A stretch of DNA of 64,000 nt from Diphasiastrum complanatum (lineage: Eukaryota > Streptophyta > Lycopodiopsida > Lycopodiales > Lycopodiaceae). Shown here piece by piece: positions 31,341 to 44,215 of the stretch (its first letter is position 1; each line of letters begins with the position of its first letter). The stretch is taken from the NCBI GenBank assembly GCA_029204225.1, contig CM055096.1, forward strand, positions 42,032,901-42,096,900, written 5' to 3'. The notes below the pieces were generated by a model, which was not told the origin of the DNA, did no database searches, and saw only the letters and a program-made list of their open reading frames with translations. A program made the position numbers and the translations under genes.

Positions 31341-34080
31341 CACTCTCTCTTCTCTCTCTTTTCTCTTGCTATTGGTGTTACTTGGCATGCAATATTACAC
31401 ACATACTCACTTAACCAAGATCTCTCAAACATTGAATTCTTCTTGTTTCTGGATGTAAAATTTTGAGGTCACCCATGCAATTTCCGTCAAATAGGTCAAG
31501 ATATCTCAAGCATTTGGCTAGGCAGCCTATTGTGAAGTTGGAATCACCTTCCAAAGTCTTAAGTGCGAAATGACCATATCCCTTTGGACCATGTCCATGT
31601 GTTAACATTCCTATTAAAGACACAGACAATTGAAATGCTTGGGTAGTTGCCTTATGAAGTCCACTTGCATTCCAAAATATTAATTGGTTTATGCTAGAAA
31701 AATTTAAAATTTGAGATAATACAAGTATTTATGGCTCATATTATTGATTTTTTCTTATTGCAAAATTTTATTAGGTTTGCTATAGAGATTGACCTTCTAA
31801 AAGTATAGGTTTACTCTTTTGATGTTAAAAATCGTTGTGTCATGGTATTTAATGTCATGCTAGAAAGACCTCTTTTATGTTCATATTCTAGAAACTTATG
31901 GAACCACAACATGTGGAAAGAAGATTGAGTTTCATTTTGGTTTTTTTGCATAATGTGAATGACAAGAATATTGTGAACTTTCTAGGCTCTTCAAACATCA
32001 AGAATTGCCTTTATAATATTCTCAAGTAAGGAAAGGACTTGTTTTTAGAGAGCAAGAACATGTTTCATGTACGTAATATTTCAAAAAAAAAATTCTGTCT
32101 CTACTAAAGTATAATGATGGAGAATGTCTATTATTGTCATTTTTGGGTAATATGCAATAATTGGCTAAAGAGCAATAATATATGCTATGATGGTTTAGAC
32201 CTAAGAATTAATACGAAGTATGAAACGTAATAAACCGGTTCTGTACATGTTTAGCACCAATTATGTGGGGAAAATCCACAGAACTATTACTGAACCTCTA
32301 TATTATTTTTAGTTTTTTTTTTTCTTCAAAAATACTCAAAAAATGCTAAAAAATAATGTAGAAAAATAAAGTAAAATAAAAAAAACCTATAACAACATCT
32401 AAAAATGAAAATTTGTACTTTCTATTTGTTTTTAGATATTTTTGGGGGATTTTTGCAAATTTTGAAAAAAAAAGGAGTTTCGTACCATGGCCCTCCCGGG
32501 GAATCTGTTCTGTGGAAACAATGGCTTAGACCATATTTTTTGAACCTTTTGCCTCATGTGATTTTTGCAATATTGGAAACTTGTGTATCTAGAACATGTT
32601 CTTTATATGGTTGAATAACTATCTTTTGCAATTATCATCAAGCTAAAAAAACTTGGAGTTTTTGGTAGATTGTTGGTGGTTGTTTACATTCCCCGAAGCA
32701 CATATTTAATATATATTTTTATCGTATCAAGCACGTTACTTGTTTTATTATGAGCCCAAGCGCCATTCTTTTCACATAGACACAAATAAAAAATAGTTGC
32801 ACCCTAAGAATTTATTATTATATGTACCTGAAAATTTGAGAAAGATGTAATGACTACTACTGTATGAAAGATTTTTATTTGTGTAATGATATGTAATCAT
32901 GTTGGGGATGCAAAAGAAGTATGATAATGATGTTAATAATGTGCAACCTTATTTTTTGCTTACAAGACATGTTCTAAAAGGGTCAGCATACTTACATTAG
33001 CCCAAAGTATTTTGAAGAGGTTCATTTTATTTTTTTTAATATTTTCTAGTCTTATATAGATATATAGATATATATGCAAACTCAATATAAGAAAGTAGAC
33101 ACATTTTATTTTATCATTATTTTGTGAATTGTATACAATTGATTAACTTTGTTTACAAGAATATTCTCTGAAATTTTCTTTATGATTTTTATACTATACA
33201 ATATTAAATTTTCATGCAATTGAGTATGAAATTTTTTATGACCAATAAATAGATACATTTGAAGAACACTATGACAATATTTCTATAAGTAGATTAAGCT
33301 TTATCAAATTAGAAGCATGTGCAAGCCTCAGACAACATAACACTTCTACAGGCCTCTTTCTAGCAATATTTTCCTTTACTCTTCTACACATGCTAGTGTT
33401 TTAGCTTCATACTTTTATTCTTATTTGACAAGAATGATTTATTTAGTTTTTAAACTATAATCAAATGATTTCAATACATGAGAACACCATTTCATGTTTT
33501 TCATAAATTTATAATGACATTGTTGATATATTTTTGATAGACACAAGAGAAATTTTTTGATGCTATACAATATTATTGTGCCTAGATTGCATGAATCCTA
33601 GTGTCAAATGAAATGACATGATTTGGGATTTGAGCTTTATGCTCATCTTCGTTGAAACTAAATAATGTTATGCTCCTTATAGTATTGTTGAGAGTTGTTC
33701 TCACTCTTTCATAGAAGCCCTTTTTACGTTTTTGTTGAAAGTTACGTGGATCTTCTAATTATAGACACAATGGACTACATGTTTACTATTAGTTTTTTGA
33801 GAATTTTGGATTGACTCTAATAAAAATTGTATTCTCGAAATTACTTATTTTCTAATTAATGTCAAAATACATAAAGATGACAAGCTTTTGAAAAAGTTAG
33901 TGAATATGCCTACTAAGCCAAGCATAGGAGGAGCAAAAGCATGTTGATTTCTATCCAACCACATAGGTAAGGCTTCTATCGATATATGGGTTTTCAATCA
34001 AATATTGCTTTTGTGCTTTCTCTAGACACTTGTGCACTAAATCAATATGGAACATGCTAAGCAAACAGACGCGCATAGAT
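31341..34080. other. AT-rich spacer without recognised genes
   Basis: Long poly(A/T)-rich tracts. A 72-codon minus frame at 31,411-31,629 includes THGHGPKGYGHFALKTLEGD but matches nothing I know. No LTR, inverted repeat or RNA gene seen. Confidence 0.5.
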
Positions 34081-34760
34081 TTCTTCTGTATCCCCCCAAC
34101 ACCTAGACCAATACCCTCCGTACCACCCATTGATAGATAACAAACAACTAGCAGGAGCTAGTGGATGTCTGAGATAAAGTATCAAAAATCCACCAAATTG
34201 CTGACTTCGAAGGCTAAGTTCATTAGGATGGTCTGCCAGATCACTAGGAAGGACTTAGAACTTTTTGTGAGATTCACATCGGGCTCTCTATCAGTGCCTC
34301 CAGGAGGCTATTGAAGACTATTAAGCCCATTTTTTTTGAGGAGCCCTTCTTACTAGCCATAAGAGAGTTATCATAGTGTCCAAGGCCTTCCAACTCCACT
34401 ATAGAATGAGGGATATGTACTGACGTCTCCATGGTGGAGAGACTTCTACTATGAGAGACCCCACTGTTGATAGAGCTGATTTACCTACGAAGAGGCCTAG
34501 AAAACAAAAGGCTCCCAAGAGGAGGACTACCTCAAAGAGGAAAGCACCGAAGAAAGTTTGACACATGGTGCTTTCCTCTGATTTCCCTTCCCATGTAGAT
34601 AATGTCTACAAGGCCAATGTAGATACAACAAATGTAGATAATGTCGTGGATATTGCCCAAAAAGTTTTGGATGACCTTGTAAATACAGATTCAGTTTTGA
34701 TAGCCACAGTTGAACAAGTCATTCTACTAGGGGCTCTACAGTATTAGAAACACATTCAAT
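34081..34760 (+). other. Unidentified coding-like remnant with a strongly basic segment
   Basis: Frames between 34,180 and 34,560 include VCQITRKDLELFVRFTSGSL and, at about 34,480-34,560, TKRPRKQKAPKRRTTSKRKA, a Lys/Arg-rich stretch of nuclear-localisation type. A second frame follows at 34,565 with HVDNVYKANVDTTNVDNVVD. Stops and shifts break it up. Function unknown. Confidence 0.3.
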
Positions 34761-36020
34761 TCAACATGGAACAAATACATATATTCAGAACAAAGTAGAT
34801 GATGACATTGTGCATAAAATTCTAGATATTTACCTCAATGTTGACAATATTTAGTTCGCCAACAGAAATATTCTTTACGAAAATATTTTATTATTGCAAG
34901 AAGCAGGCCATCAACATCTTTGCGGGTGTTGTTGGTTGAATTCATCTTTATACAAAACATATTTAAACATTATCTGTAGTTTTCTTAACTGAGATAATGT
35001 TTAAACTCTAGTGGTCACTACAAGATTCATAGAGCAATGGACAGAACTTATCAAAAGTAAGAAACAGAGAGCAATTATCAGAAGCGAAAAATGGAGAGAA
35101 CTTATTGGAAGTAATAAAGAGGATTAACTTATAAACTTACTTTTCATGATAAGACACCATAAGGTATTTGACTGCCAATGTGCGATCTTGAAGGAGAGTT
35201 CCACACAAATGTTCATCTTTCATCTTGAGAGAAACAAAAAGAAAAAAAACTCACAAAGAAAAGTGAGTTTCTAGAGTCGTTCATAATTGAATTCTATAAT
35301 AGATGGACCTGATTCTATTATAGAATCGGTCATGGATACTCTGCTATTTTTCAATTCGTCACAAAATGAAACCTTGTACTGAATACCATAGTTAATTTTG
35401 TTAATTATAAACTCAAAAGGCATGCCTACAATGATCTATGGCATCTGAAATATCTTTCTCAAACTTTAGATATGGATCATAATCCAAAAATGGTTTAATT
35501 ACTACTGTACTAAGTGCTGTTTAATGCAAAACTATTTTTTGAGTCATATAATCTCCAAGAGAATGTCAATCTTGCAAAGGTAATTTGCTATAAGACACAC
35601 TTATTTCTTGTGTTTAAGACCCATATATTTTGCTCTTGAGGTTTTTATTATTGATTTTTTTACAATTTTCACCTGGTGACTACACTAGTTTTGAGGTGTA
35701 CATATTCTGGCTTAAGTTAATTTGAGCATCAATCTATTGTGTTTGATCATGTGTTGATCAAGATTCATCGAAATCTACATGTAACTTGACTATGTTCAAG
35801 AGAGATAGTATTTCAAGGTCCAAAATCTTTGTGATTTCACTATTCCTTCATTTGTTGAGAGGAGTGTGAGGGCTTAGTGCTTAGAATAGGTTCAAAGAGG
35901 AGTAATCATTTTTCATGAGCGATTCCATATATTGTGCCCTCTCCAAGGCCTTCTCAACCAGATGATGTATAAACTCATACTAAAGATGGAGAATTTGTAA
36001 ATACACAAGTGATATAGATA
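34761..36020. other. No recognisable gene
   Basis: AT-rich sequence with short frames only. Confidence 0.5.
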
Positions 36021-36029
36021 GTTTGAAAA

Positions 36030-36031
36030 TG

Positions 36032-36091
<60 letters not shown>

Positions 36092-36144
36092 AAATATGCA
36101 CTGTTAGCAATTGTACAAACACAGTGAAAATAAAAATAGAAAAT

Positions 36145-36220
<76 letters not shown>

Positions 36221-36280
36221 TATGCACTATTAGCAATTGTACAAACATAGTGAAAATAAAAATAGAAAATAAAACTCCAT
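36030..36280 (+). repeat. Duplicated (CA)n unit, two copies
   Basis: (CA)n at about 36,031-36,088 and 36,149-36,217. Each is followed by GAAATATGCACT(G/A)TTAG, CAATTGTACAAACA(C/T)AG and AAAATAAAAATAGAAAAT. The (CA)n and its 3' flank form a unit of about 120-130 bp present twice in tandem. The open frames of Cys-Val or Thr-His runs here are by-products. Confidence 0.9.
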
Positions 36281-36739
36281 GGCATGTGTTTTGTGAGCAC
36301 ACGCATGAGTATTTGCCAATAAACTTCTACTATGACATGTGTTTTGTAAGTCCATGGGTAGAATCTTAAAATAATAAAATAATTTAAACTTAGACTTAAG
36401 AAACTTAAGCTTAGAAAGATTCTAAGTTATCTTAAGTTATCTTAAGTCCCAAATTAGAAACTTCTAAAGTTCTAAGTTCTAAGTTAGAAGTTTTTTAGAG
36501 GCCTTAGAATGGCTAGTTTAGAACTAATCCCATAAGCTAGTGGATGCTTATGGAAGGCCCTCCTGGCTATAAGAGGAGAGGTATTTCTCATGTACACAAT
36601 GATGGGGCAAGGGAGTATGGAGAACGCGAACGGAGAAGAGAGCAAGAATATTTGCAGAACAACTCTCCCATTACAACGGGCTGCTAGATGCAAAAATAGT
36701 CTAATAGAATGTTTATGCTAAGTATAATCACAGCTTAAA
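36281..36739. other. Spacer with short CTTAAG/TTCTAAGT repeats
   Basis: CTTAAG and TTCTAAGTT words recur between 36,385 and 36,490, giving a locally self-similar tract. No gene. Confidence 0.45.
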
Positions 36740-38572
36740 TGTTCTGTTGCCCAGCAAGATTTTATAAATTAGTTCATACTCACAAAAACAGAATGAGTAC
36801 AGTCCACCGAAGAGATTAGAAATGGTTTGTGTGGGGTATTACTGAAAAATGGATTTAGTCAGAACTTTAGTTCTGAAATAGATTGAAAGAGCAATATGAT
36901 AGCGCAAGCTTCTCAAGCGTCAAAGACAGCCACCGTCTAATAAAAAACTGAGGAGTCATAGACGTCCGTGTTCTGATCAGAGTGAGTGAACAAGTGTGAT
37001 CAAACAACAATGAAGTGCATTTAAATCACAACAAGCATTCATCTACGTTATAGAAAAATGTGCTACTGCTATATTACACTGAAGCACAACAAAATAGCAC
37101 GGCATAACTAGGAGGCTCAAAATCATTCGTCTCATGGACGGAGCATCACGTAGAGTGCGCTTGGATGATCCATTTATAGAATTCATCCATGTATTAATTA
37201 GAGTAAATATTTGTCACCTAATTAGGTAAGACGTTGTACTTGGAAGTATTTGGCTTGTGTGACAACTGTACATGGTCACCCCGTAGGGAATGTTGACGCG
37301 GACGACGACGCTGCAAATTCTCTCACTTCGTATATTATGTGAAGTGGCTTTCTCTCACTTCGCAAATTCTGAGAAGTGCCTGAGACGTTCCTTGTTGAAA
37401 ATAGACGACTATCAGATTTTTTCTCTCTCTTTGAGATTTTGCAAAAAAGCCAATAGTGCTCTTAAAAAGCTGACATTATCCTTAAAATGCTGACGGTGCC
37501 CTTAAAAATGTGAAGGTGTCTTCAAAATAGTTTAACTTTTTCATAATAGTTGAAAGGAAGAAGCTGAAGACAAGTGTCGCATTTTCGGAAAAGTGCAAAA
37601 AAGCTAACACTGTCAAATTTCGGGGAAATGCGAAAAAGTTGACACTGTTGAAAAATAGTTGAAGTTGAACTATGCTGAAGTGTCGCATTTCGAAAAAAGC
37701 CGACACTATTGCATTTCGAAAAACGCCGACACTATGAAAGCATAGCTCATTTCTGCAGACTGTTGTGACACTTAGTGTATTTCTACAAAGTTGTTCTAAA
37801 TGCTAATTCGTGAAAGTTCTTGAAGATGGCCAAGTCTTCAATGATCTTCAAATTATTGAACTTAACACTGCTGAACTTGAAATATGATAGGATTGGTTAC
37901 CCACTGGAGATCAGTCGGAAGCCCGTTGTAGACGTTCTTCAAACATTAGAGAAAATTTGAGCACAACAGGGACCTTTCAAAAAAATATCTTTTATTTTTT
38001 TTCTCAAAAGTTTCTTCCACATGGTCCAATCAAAACACTCAAATTTGAAATCTATGCAAACTGGTCAACTGTGCTTGAAAGAGATATCGGGTTGACCAAG
38101 TGTTGACTGACCAAAATTTTGATTGGCTATACTTCTTCACCGTAGCTCTAGAACTGAATCATGTTTGGCTGTCGTTGAAAAGCTCTCGTCGAGAGCTTTG
38201 TAATGGCACTGTAATCGTCTCAATCCTAGTTGTCGTTCAAAAGTTGTGATTTTTTCAGCCACAAACTATACTACACACATAATAGTTAATCATCGAAGAT
38301 TGTGTGGGCAGGATTGGGCAGAAAAAGTTCTTATTCTAGTATTTTACATTGCCAGAAAATTGTCATCCTTATGTGGCAATCCTTATAGGGCCCTTTCCAA
38401 GGCCAAATTTTCTCTAATGTAGTTTGGCTGTCTAAGTTGTGAATCTTGCAAGTATCGGATGAGCAGACGTAGAACCAAAGCTGGTTTCACCTGACCCTAG
38501 ATCAATGATCAATAAACGTGCAGGAAGAATCTTGAAATAGAAATTAGTCATTCACCAAGGAGACAACCAACA
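36740..38572 (-). repeat. 3' LTR of copia P/Q, containing an inverted-repeat element
   Basis: It begins TGTTCTGTTGCCCAGC and ends ACAACCAACA on the plus strand, next to RNase H tail sequence. It is 1,833 bp including the 476-bp insertion at 37,944-38,419. Parts recur at 46,080-46,720 (same orientation) and at 52,505-52,790 (opposite orientation). It contains TTCGCAAA/TTTCGAAAAA-type words. The boundaries are inferred. Confidence 0.6.
37944..38419. mobile_element. Inverted-repeat (MITE-like) element, 476 bp
   Basis: It starts CATTAGAGAAAATTTG and ends CAAATTTTCTCTAATG, a perfect 16-bp terminal inverted repeat that extends imperfectly. The related LTR at 46,540-46,570 lacks it (CAAATAGTTTGG), giving an empty site. 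The interior shares CCAATCAAAACACTCAAATT and other words with the element at 46,740-47,630. No transposase gene and no clear target duplication. It is non-autonomous. Confidence 0.8.
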
Positions 38573-38629
38573 GTCACCCTTAAGATCACGGTTGGTGCCT
38601 TGGTATCTTCATCAAGTTTAGCATGTCGA

Positions 38630-39640
38630 AGAACTTCTGATGCTTGATCATGGGAAGCGCTTTGGTGAAGATGTCTGCGATCATTTATGTTGTGGAGCAG
38701 TATTGAAGGATCACTTGCCCTGAGAAAACTTTCTCTCGAATGAAATGATACTAAATTTCTATATGCTTAGATTTGCCATGAAATCTGGGATTCAGTGACA
38801 GTGAAATATAGCTCAAGTTGTCACATAGAATGGTGGTAGCATTGAACTGAGTGTGATGTAAGTCGTGAAGTAATAACCTGATCCATACAGCTTCTTTTGA
38901 AGCTTGACATGTTGCGATGTACTCTACCTCGGTCGAAGAAAGTGCAACTGATTTCTGCTTCCTTGAGTTTCACGAAACTTGCTAGATAGAAACAGAACTT
39001 GGAAGTAGATTTTCTGGTAGAGATTATTTCTCCCCAATCAGAGTCGTAGTAGCCTCGCAGGACGAGTGGGTCAATAGCATTTCCATCATAACATAAAACG
39101 TGATTGAATATTCTCTGAATATATCTCATCACTCTCTTTAATGCTTTCCAATGGGAGATCTTAGGATTGGACATGAATTGACTTAACATGCTAACAATAT
39201 ATGCTAAACCTGGTCTAGTACACAACATTGCATACATCAAAGATCCTATGAGTGAATGATAAGAGTACTTCGCTATGTCGAGTACTTCACTATCAGAATC
39301 AGCACAAGTAGATTTAGTCAATACTATACTTGGATCCATTGGAGTATCAATTGGTTTGCAATCAGACATATGAAACATTTCTAAAATGCCTTTTAGATTG
39401 ATTTTCTTCTGAAGTCTATTTCTAGTAATGTGAATTTCTAACAAAGAATGGACAACTCCTAAATCAGTCATGTCAATTTCCTTTGATAGATCAATCCTAG
39501 TAGTGTGCAGAAGAGAAGTGTCATTTGACAAGATAAATGCATCATCTACGTAAAGAGCTATGTGAATTGAATTGGTGCCTATATGCTGCGAATAAACATT
39601 ACAGTCAGCTGAATTATTTGCAAATTCCAAATGAATGTGA
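38630..39640 (-). pseudogene. copia P/Q: RT C-terminal half and RNase H
   Basis: The frame 38,821-39,630 includes IHIALYVDDAFILSNDTSLL (catalytic YVDD near 39,540), FHMSDCKPIDTPMDPSIVLT, LIGSLMYAMLCTRPGLAYIV and GYYDSDWGEIISTRKSTSKF (RNase H). After frame changes the tail HFIREKVFSGQVILQYCSTT and ADIFTKALPMIKHQ lies near 38,650-38,760. It is the best-preserved RT stretch in the window but is interrupted in RNase H and at 39,630. Confidence 0.88.
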
Positions 39641-39977
39641 TTCTATCGAACCATGCTCTTGCGGCCTGTTTCATACCGTAGATTGCTTTGTGTAGCTTGC
39701 ACACTTTGTGCTCTTGGCCTTTGACTTCAAACCCTTCCAATTGGAAGGTATACAGCTCTTCCTCGATGATGTTGTTGAGAAATGTTGTCTTGACATCCAT
39801 TTGGTGCATTTCAAAGTCTTTTGCGATTGCTAATGCAATCAGAGTCTTGATTGACTGCATCTTGACGACAGGACTAAAAATTTCTTGATAATCCACTCCT
39901 TGGACTTGAGTGAATCCATTAGCCACTAACCGTGCTTTCCATTTTATAATGGAACCATCTTCTTCTTGAAAATCCAC
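39579..39977 (-). pseudogene. copia P/Q: RT N-terminal half
   Basis: The 132-codon frame reads IIKWKARLVANGFTQVQGVD then YQEIFSPVVKMQSIKTLIAL, HQMDVKTTFLNNIIEEELYT and VCKLHKAIYGMKQAARAWFD. These are the fingers and first palm Asp (MDVKTTFLN) of copia RT. A frameshift near 39,630 separates it from the YVDD half. Confidence 0.88.
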
Positions 39978-40167
39978 TTGTTGTCAATAACTCTCTTGTG
40001 AGTGGAGAAGTCGACCAGTGTCCAGGTCTGGTTCGTCAAAAGTGAGTTGTGCTCGCTTTTCATAGCTTCTTGCCGCTTCACAACATCCTTGCAGTTAATT
40101 GCTTTATCTAGGGTCTCTGGTTCTTTTGATAAAGTCCAGAATGATTGAGGTGTATACCTCTCAGGAA

Positions 40168-40494
40168 CTATCCGAGTCCGTGAGGATCTGCGGACGTTTG
40201 GTTGACTTGTGATGATGTTTCTTCTTGAAGTCCTCCAGATCTGTTCAAGCTAGCTTGGTTTGGTCTGATGACAGGTACTATCAGCTGCTCGACTTCTATA
40301 GCTGTAGCTGCAGGTTTTGTAGATGAAACATTATCGTTGGAAGATTCCATGCTACATAAAATAGATGCAATGACATAACATCATTTATCGATGGTTATTT
40401 AAAATCATAGTATGTATGTTCTTGAAAGATTACATCCCTAGAGACAAATACTACATTAGTGGATGGATCATAAACTTTATAAGCTTTATGTTCA
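40168..40494 (-). pseudogene. copia P/Q: integrase C-terminal end and linker, left of insertion G
   Basis: Next to the insertion point the minus strand reads DEHKAYKVYDPSTNVVFVSR then DVIF, the C-terminal integrase block (usually KAYR.Y.P.....ISRDV.F). A Ser/Thr-rich linker MESSNDNVSSTKPAATAIEV follows. Removing element G and one target copy leaves the frame continuous with CIFIGY at 44,752. Confidence 0.8.
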
Positions 40495-40499
40495 TCAAG
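40495..40499 (+). repeat. Target-site duplication tcaag, left copy of element G
   Basis: TCAAG directly precedes TGTTGACAG at 40,500. The partner at 44,747-44,751 is TCAGG, one base different. Confidence 0.75.
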
Positions 40500-41653
40500 T
40501 GTTGACAGATCCTCTGCTTGGGATCTGGCTTTCTACTTACTTCTTCTTGCTTACCAGTTGAGTTTGTGCTTTGCCTGTCAGCAGAAACTGTGGGCACTAG
40601 TTTAGATTATCTTCTTGTTTCGAAGCCCAAGCTCAGGCAGAGGAGACTAGTTATCATTGTTTTATTTTGTCCTGCCTGTCAGAGGACAACTCAGATCTAT
40701 CTCTCTTGAACCGTGTCACATGCAATCAAACCATCATGTAACCAAAATGTTCAACCAAATAATCAGCATGCAGCCCAAGTAACCAACCATGAAATCTACT
40801 TCTACTTTGCTGCAAAATGAACTGAATCAGATCCTAAATGCTACTAAACTTGCATAAATCCACAAAACAAGAAACAAGAAACTAATCTACAACATTTTAG
40901 AAGTCCAAGAATCAAGAAACCAACCAGTCTTTTGATTCTTGGACATCCCAAGAAAATCAAGAACTAGAATGTTGGAGGATATGCAAGATTTATGCCACAT
41001 TTCTAGCCTATGTAGTTTACTTGAATGTTGATTCCTACATTAATCCACAAATAAGAAATGAAAACTAATTCACTCTAGGAAAGCATGAAATCTAATCCAC
41101 TCTACTATCCACAACCACACACAAAGGATGGAAGGGCAAGACCATGAATGCATCACTCAAGAAACAAGCATGATCAAGGAGCTCAATGGATGCACCTAAC
41201 TCGTGGAGGCTCTTCTCATTTCAGCATGGAGTTGATACAATACACAAAAAGCTCATCCTCTCAAAGAGGGAGTCTCTTAAATAAGCAAGAGAGCTCCTTA
41301 GGTGGCATCCTAGTGGAATTTTCACATTTTACAAATTACAAGTGGAATTATGCTCTCCACTAGAGATCACCATCAAAAGGTGGCTCACTCTACTTTCTTT
41401 AAGAGGGGTCTACTTGCATTTATTACTTTGCCTAGAGATACTAGTTCCTACATGGTCATTCCATCTTCCGGGATTCACCATGAGGCTTACACAGTTCTTG
41501 CTTGTCATTCCTAACCAATATTTCTTGGCTATCATACTCGACTCTCAGTCTTCATTCGTCTCATCTTCTCAGAGATCTCTTCTGTCTAAGATGAGAGGTG
41601 CTCTTGGGTAGCTCTATCGAAGTATCTTGGGGATTCGTCAGAATCAGCCAACA
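40500..41653 (-). repeat. 3' LTR of element G
   Basis: 1,154 bp from TGTTGACAG to GCCAACA. Its last 360 bp match 44,424-44,746 (AAATTACAAGTGGAATTATG, TTGCATTTATTACTTTGCCT, TCTTCTCAGAGATCTC). If the true LTR is only this shared part, the outer 0.8 kb would need another explanation; the continuous host frame favours the longer LTR. Confidence 0.65.
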
Positions 41654-41668
41654 TCATCCCACCCCTAA
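41654..41668 (-). promoter_or_regulatory. Polypurine tract of element G
   Basis: The minus strand reads TTAGGGGTGGGATGA just before TGTTGGCTGA of the LTR. Confidence 0.65.
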
Positions 41669-43440
41669 TGTGTTGCAGGTACCACTACAACTCATATTGG
41701 ACGATGTCGCTCCGCTTTCGCATTGGCGTCTTCGATTGGCACTTGGAAAAGCGTAGATCCTCATTCATTTACATAAAACCAAGTGCTTATTGTCGTTAGT
41801 CTTTATCACAAAAATTGTTTTCACAAATTGTCGCAATTTGATCAGAATGTCTTATTGCTATAGGTGGTTGGCATTCTCAAAATTGGAGAGCTCCCACCGG
41901 CTTTACAACTTGCATGCTTGGGTGCTTCCCGCGTGTCTTCTTTCTTATCACTTGACGGTTTCATCTCTAGTTTCTTGGCAATTACTAACTTTTGGGAGGA
42001 CTGTATTCTCCATTTTGTTTCTGGGTGTTTTTGTAGTTCTTTGCTCAGTCGAAGTCCTAGTCTTAAGAAAAACTTTCAAACTGCAAGTTGCACAAACTTC
42101 GATTATCAGTCTCAAGGGGATGGACTCATCATCAAAAAATTGTTGGTATCCTCTTTATTTATTCTAGCTGCCTTGCCTACTTTTGTATATCTTTTCTGGC
42201 TGAACAACTAATGTGGTAGTTGGTCTCCACAAGACACTTGCAATGATCTCTTTGCTGCTTCAGTAAGACTATCAAAAATTGAAAATTTCTTAGAAGAACA
42301 GTAAACTAGTGATAAACAAGCAGATGAAAGGAAGGGTGGTGGTGGTAGTGAAAATGGTAGATGGTGTGGGCGATAGGCATGAGAATGGGTGTAGAAGTAT
42401 GACAAGAGGCTGGGTGAAGAAGAAGACTAATTTTCCAATGCTTGTGTTTCACTTTTCTAAAGGATATTCGTCGTGACTGGGATACTTCTTCTAATTGAGT
42501 CGCTTTGAATTGCCCATATGCTTGCTTAGCCTTGTCTTTATCCTCTTTGGTTCATGACCTTGGTTGTCGATCTTGTTGATGGTATTGTTGGCGATGTGGC
42601 TGCTCCAGTGGATGCCTACATATCCACTCTCCCCCCCAAAAAGAAAATCTGTTGGTGGGAATGTTGTTGGTGGTAACTGTTCATGCTCAAGATTGGATCG
42701 ACGTGTGGAACACATAATTGAGACACGTTGAACATGCGACTGAACTAAAGATTGAACAAATTTTAACTAAATTTGTTTTGATCTTGCTGTAGTTGACTTG
42801 AAAATGAATATGACAATGAGATACATGAATCAACTCTAACGTGATATGTACTTTGCAAATTTTCAGTATGCCCAAAGATCGTAAACTCTGTGCAAGGTGA
42901 GTTGAAGATGTATAGGTGAATGAAATGTGTTTTGGAGATGCTCTACGGAGGACTCTCATACAGTAGCTATTTCTCATGCAAAATCAATCACACAAAATAG
43001 GTGAAGAGAAACAAGGAAATAAACAAATAGTACAAAGAGTGAGAACTGTATGGCACCTGTCGAGAACAAAATTTGCATTCATCAACATTGATAAGTTATC
43101 TTGACAATTGCAATTTTTCATTGTTTGTAGAGTAATGAGACTTACTCTGACAGGCCCTTGTCAAAACAAGGTGGGATTGGTAACACTAAAATCTGCCATC
43201 GTTGATAGTAGATGTCGTAAGATAGAGCTTGAAATACATAGGAGGAGAAGGTACTATTCCCATGAGTATCCTTCAGATCATGAGATTCATTAATGAACCT
43301 CTGTTTCGATTTCATATTTCTCAGAGTGGTGTTGTGATATTCAAGTAGTGAAAATCTCATAAAAAATTATATTGTCATATAGAACTGAGGTTGTAGGAGA
43401 GGGCAGACTCCAACTGGGATTTCCAAAGCTGATCTTGGGT
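41669..43440. other. Interior of element G without recognised coding
   Basis: About 1.8 kb where a gypsy pol would be expected. Plus and minus frames of up to 125 codons (for example 41,790-42,167) show no protease, RT, RNase H or integrase motif. A C-run (CTCTCCCCCCCAAAAAG) lies near 42,630. Confidence 0.5.
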
Positions 43441-43448
43441 ATACTCGA

Positions 43449-44215
43449 TCAGCTTCGACTCATTGACAGGAGCACGTGGTGCTCTCCTTTCTCTGGACTC
43501 ATCAACATCTGATCCTTCATTAACTTTAGGCTCGTATATTCATCATTGGACTTAAGCTCACATCTGATCCATCTTGGAAGGCCGACTAAAAACCAGATGA
43601 TGAGCATCTGTTCAGATGGCTGTTCTTGTACTTGACTTTTGAGGCATTTGAAATGGTAAATATAGTCTCGTACACGTTCATCTGTTGCCATTTTGATGTT
43701 AGTTAATTTGACAAAAGGACTCTCAATTAAGCGAAAGGGCTTAAAACGCTTGATAAAAGACTCTTTTAAAATTGACCAGTCTGTCTTATCTTCATGATCA
43801 AGTTTGAACAATCACGTGCTTTAGCAATCATGGTCATAAAAAATAGTTGGACCATAGCATTGGGAGATGTTTCGCCATACACATCACATGCATTCTCAAA
43901 GATTTGCAAAAATCTTTGAGGGTCCGAACTACCGTCAAACTTGGGTAGATCTAGCTTGGGTTTTCTCTGTGGGTAGCAAAAACGCCATTAAGGTGGGTTC
44001 TAACCTGTGAGGGTTCAGCACCATAAAAATGGGCTCGTGCTCGTGAAGACTCAACTCTATCAGGCTCTTGTTCCTCGAATGGGTTTGTGGATGATCCATG
44101 TATTTGGGCTCGCATTCGGTAGAACCTATGGCGTTTGACTTGTTCAGCTGTAGGGGACCTGACCTCGTATGGATAATCGTTTGGGATTTCAAAATCTATA
44201 TGCTGGTCCATTGGG
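43449..44215 (-). pseudogene. Element G: Ty3/gypsy-type Gag
   Basis: In minus order: DQHIDFEIPNDYPYEVRSPT, a proline/charged region, then in a second frame KLDLPKFDGSSDPQRFLQIF and NACDVYGETSPNAM. After another shift, DWSILKESFIKRFKPFRLIE, ERVRDYIYHFKCLKSQVQEQ and LIIWFLVGLPRWIRCELK follow. W-x2-L-x3-F-x-x-R-F and the Q...DY...F..L pattern define the retrotransposon gag domain. LDLPKFDGSSDP is matched by LDLPQYNGTTNP at 51,230. Two frame changes break it. Confidence 0.8.

Noticed and set aside
35913-36369. Cys-Val and Thr-His repeat frames
   Set aside because: By-products of (CA)n; no sequence outside the repeat supports coding.
42208-42977. Envelope-like gene in element G
   Set aside because: No signal peptide, membrane anchor or glycoprotein pattern that I could support.
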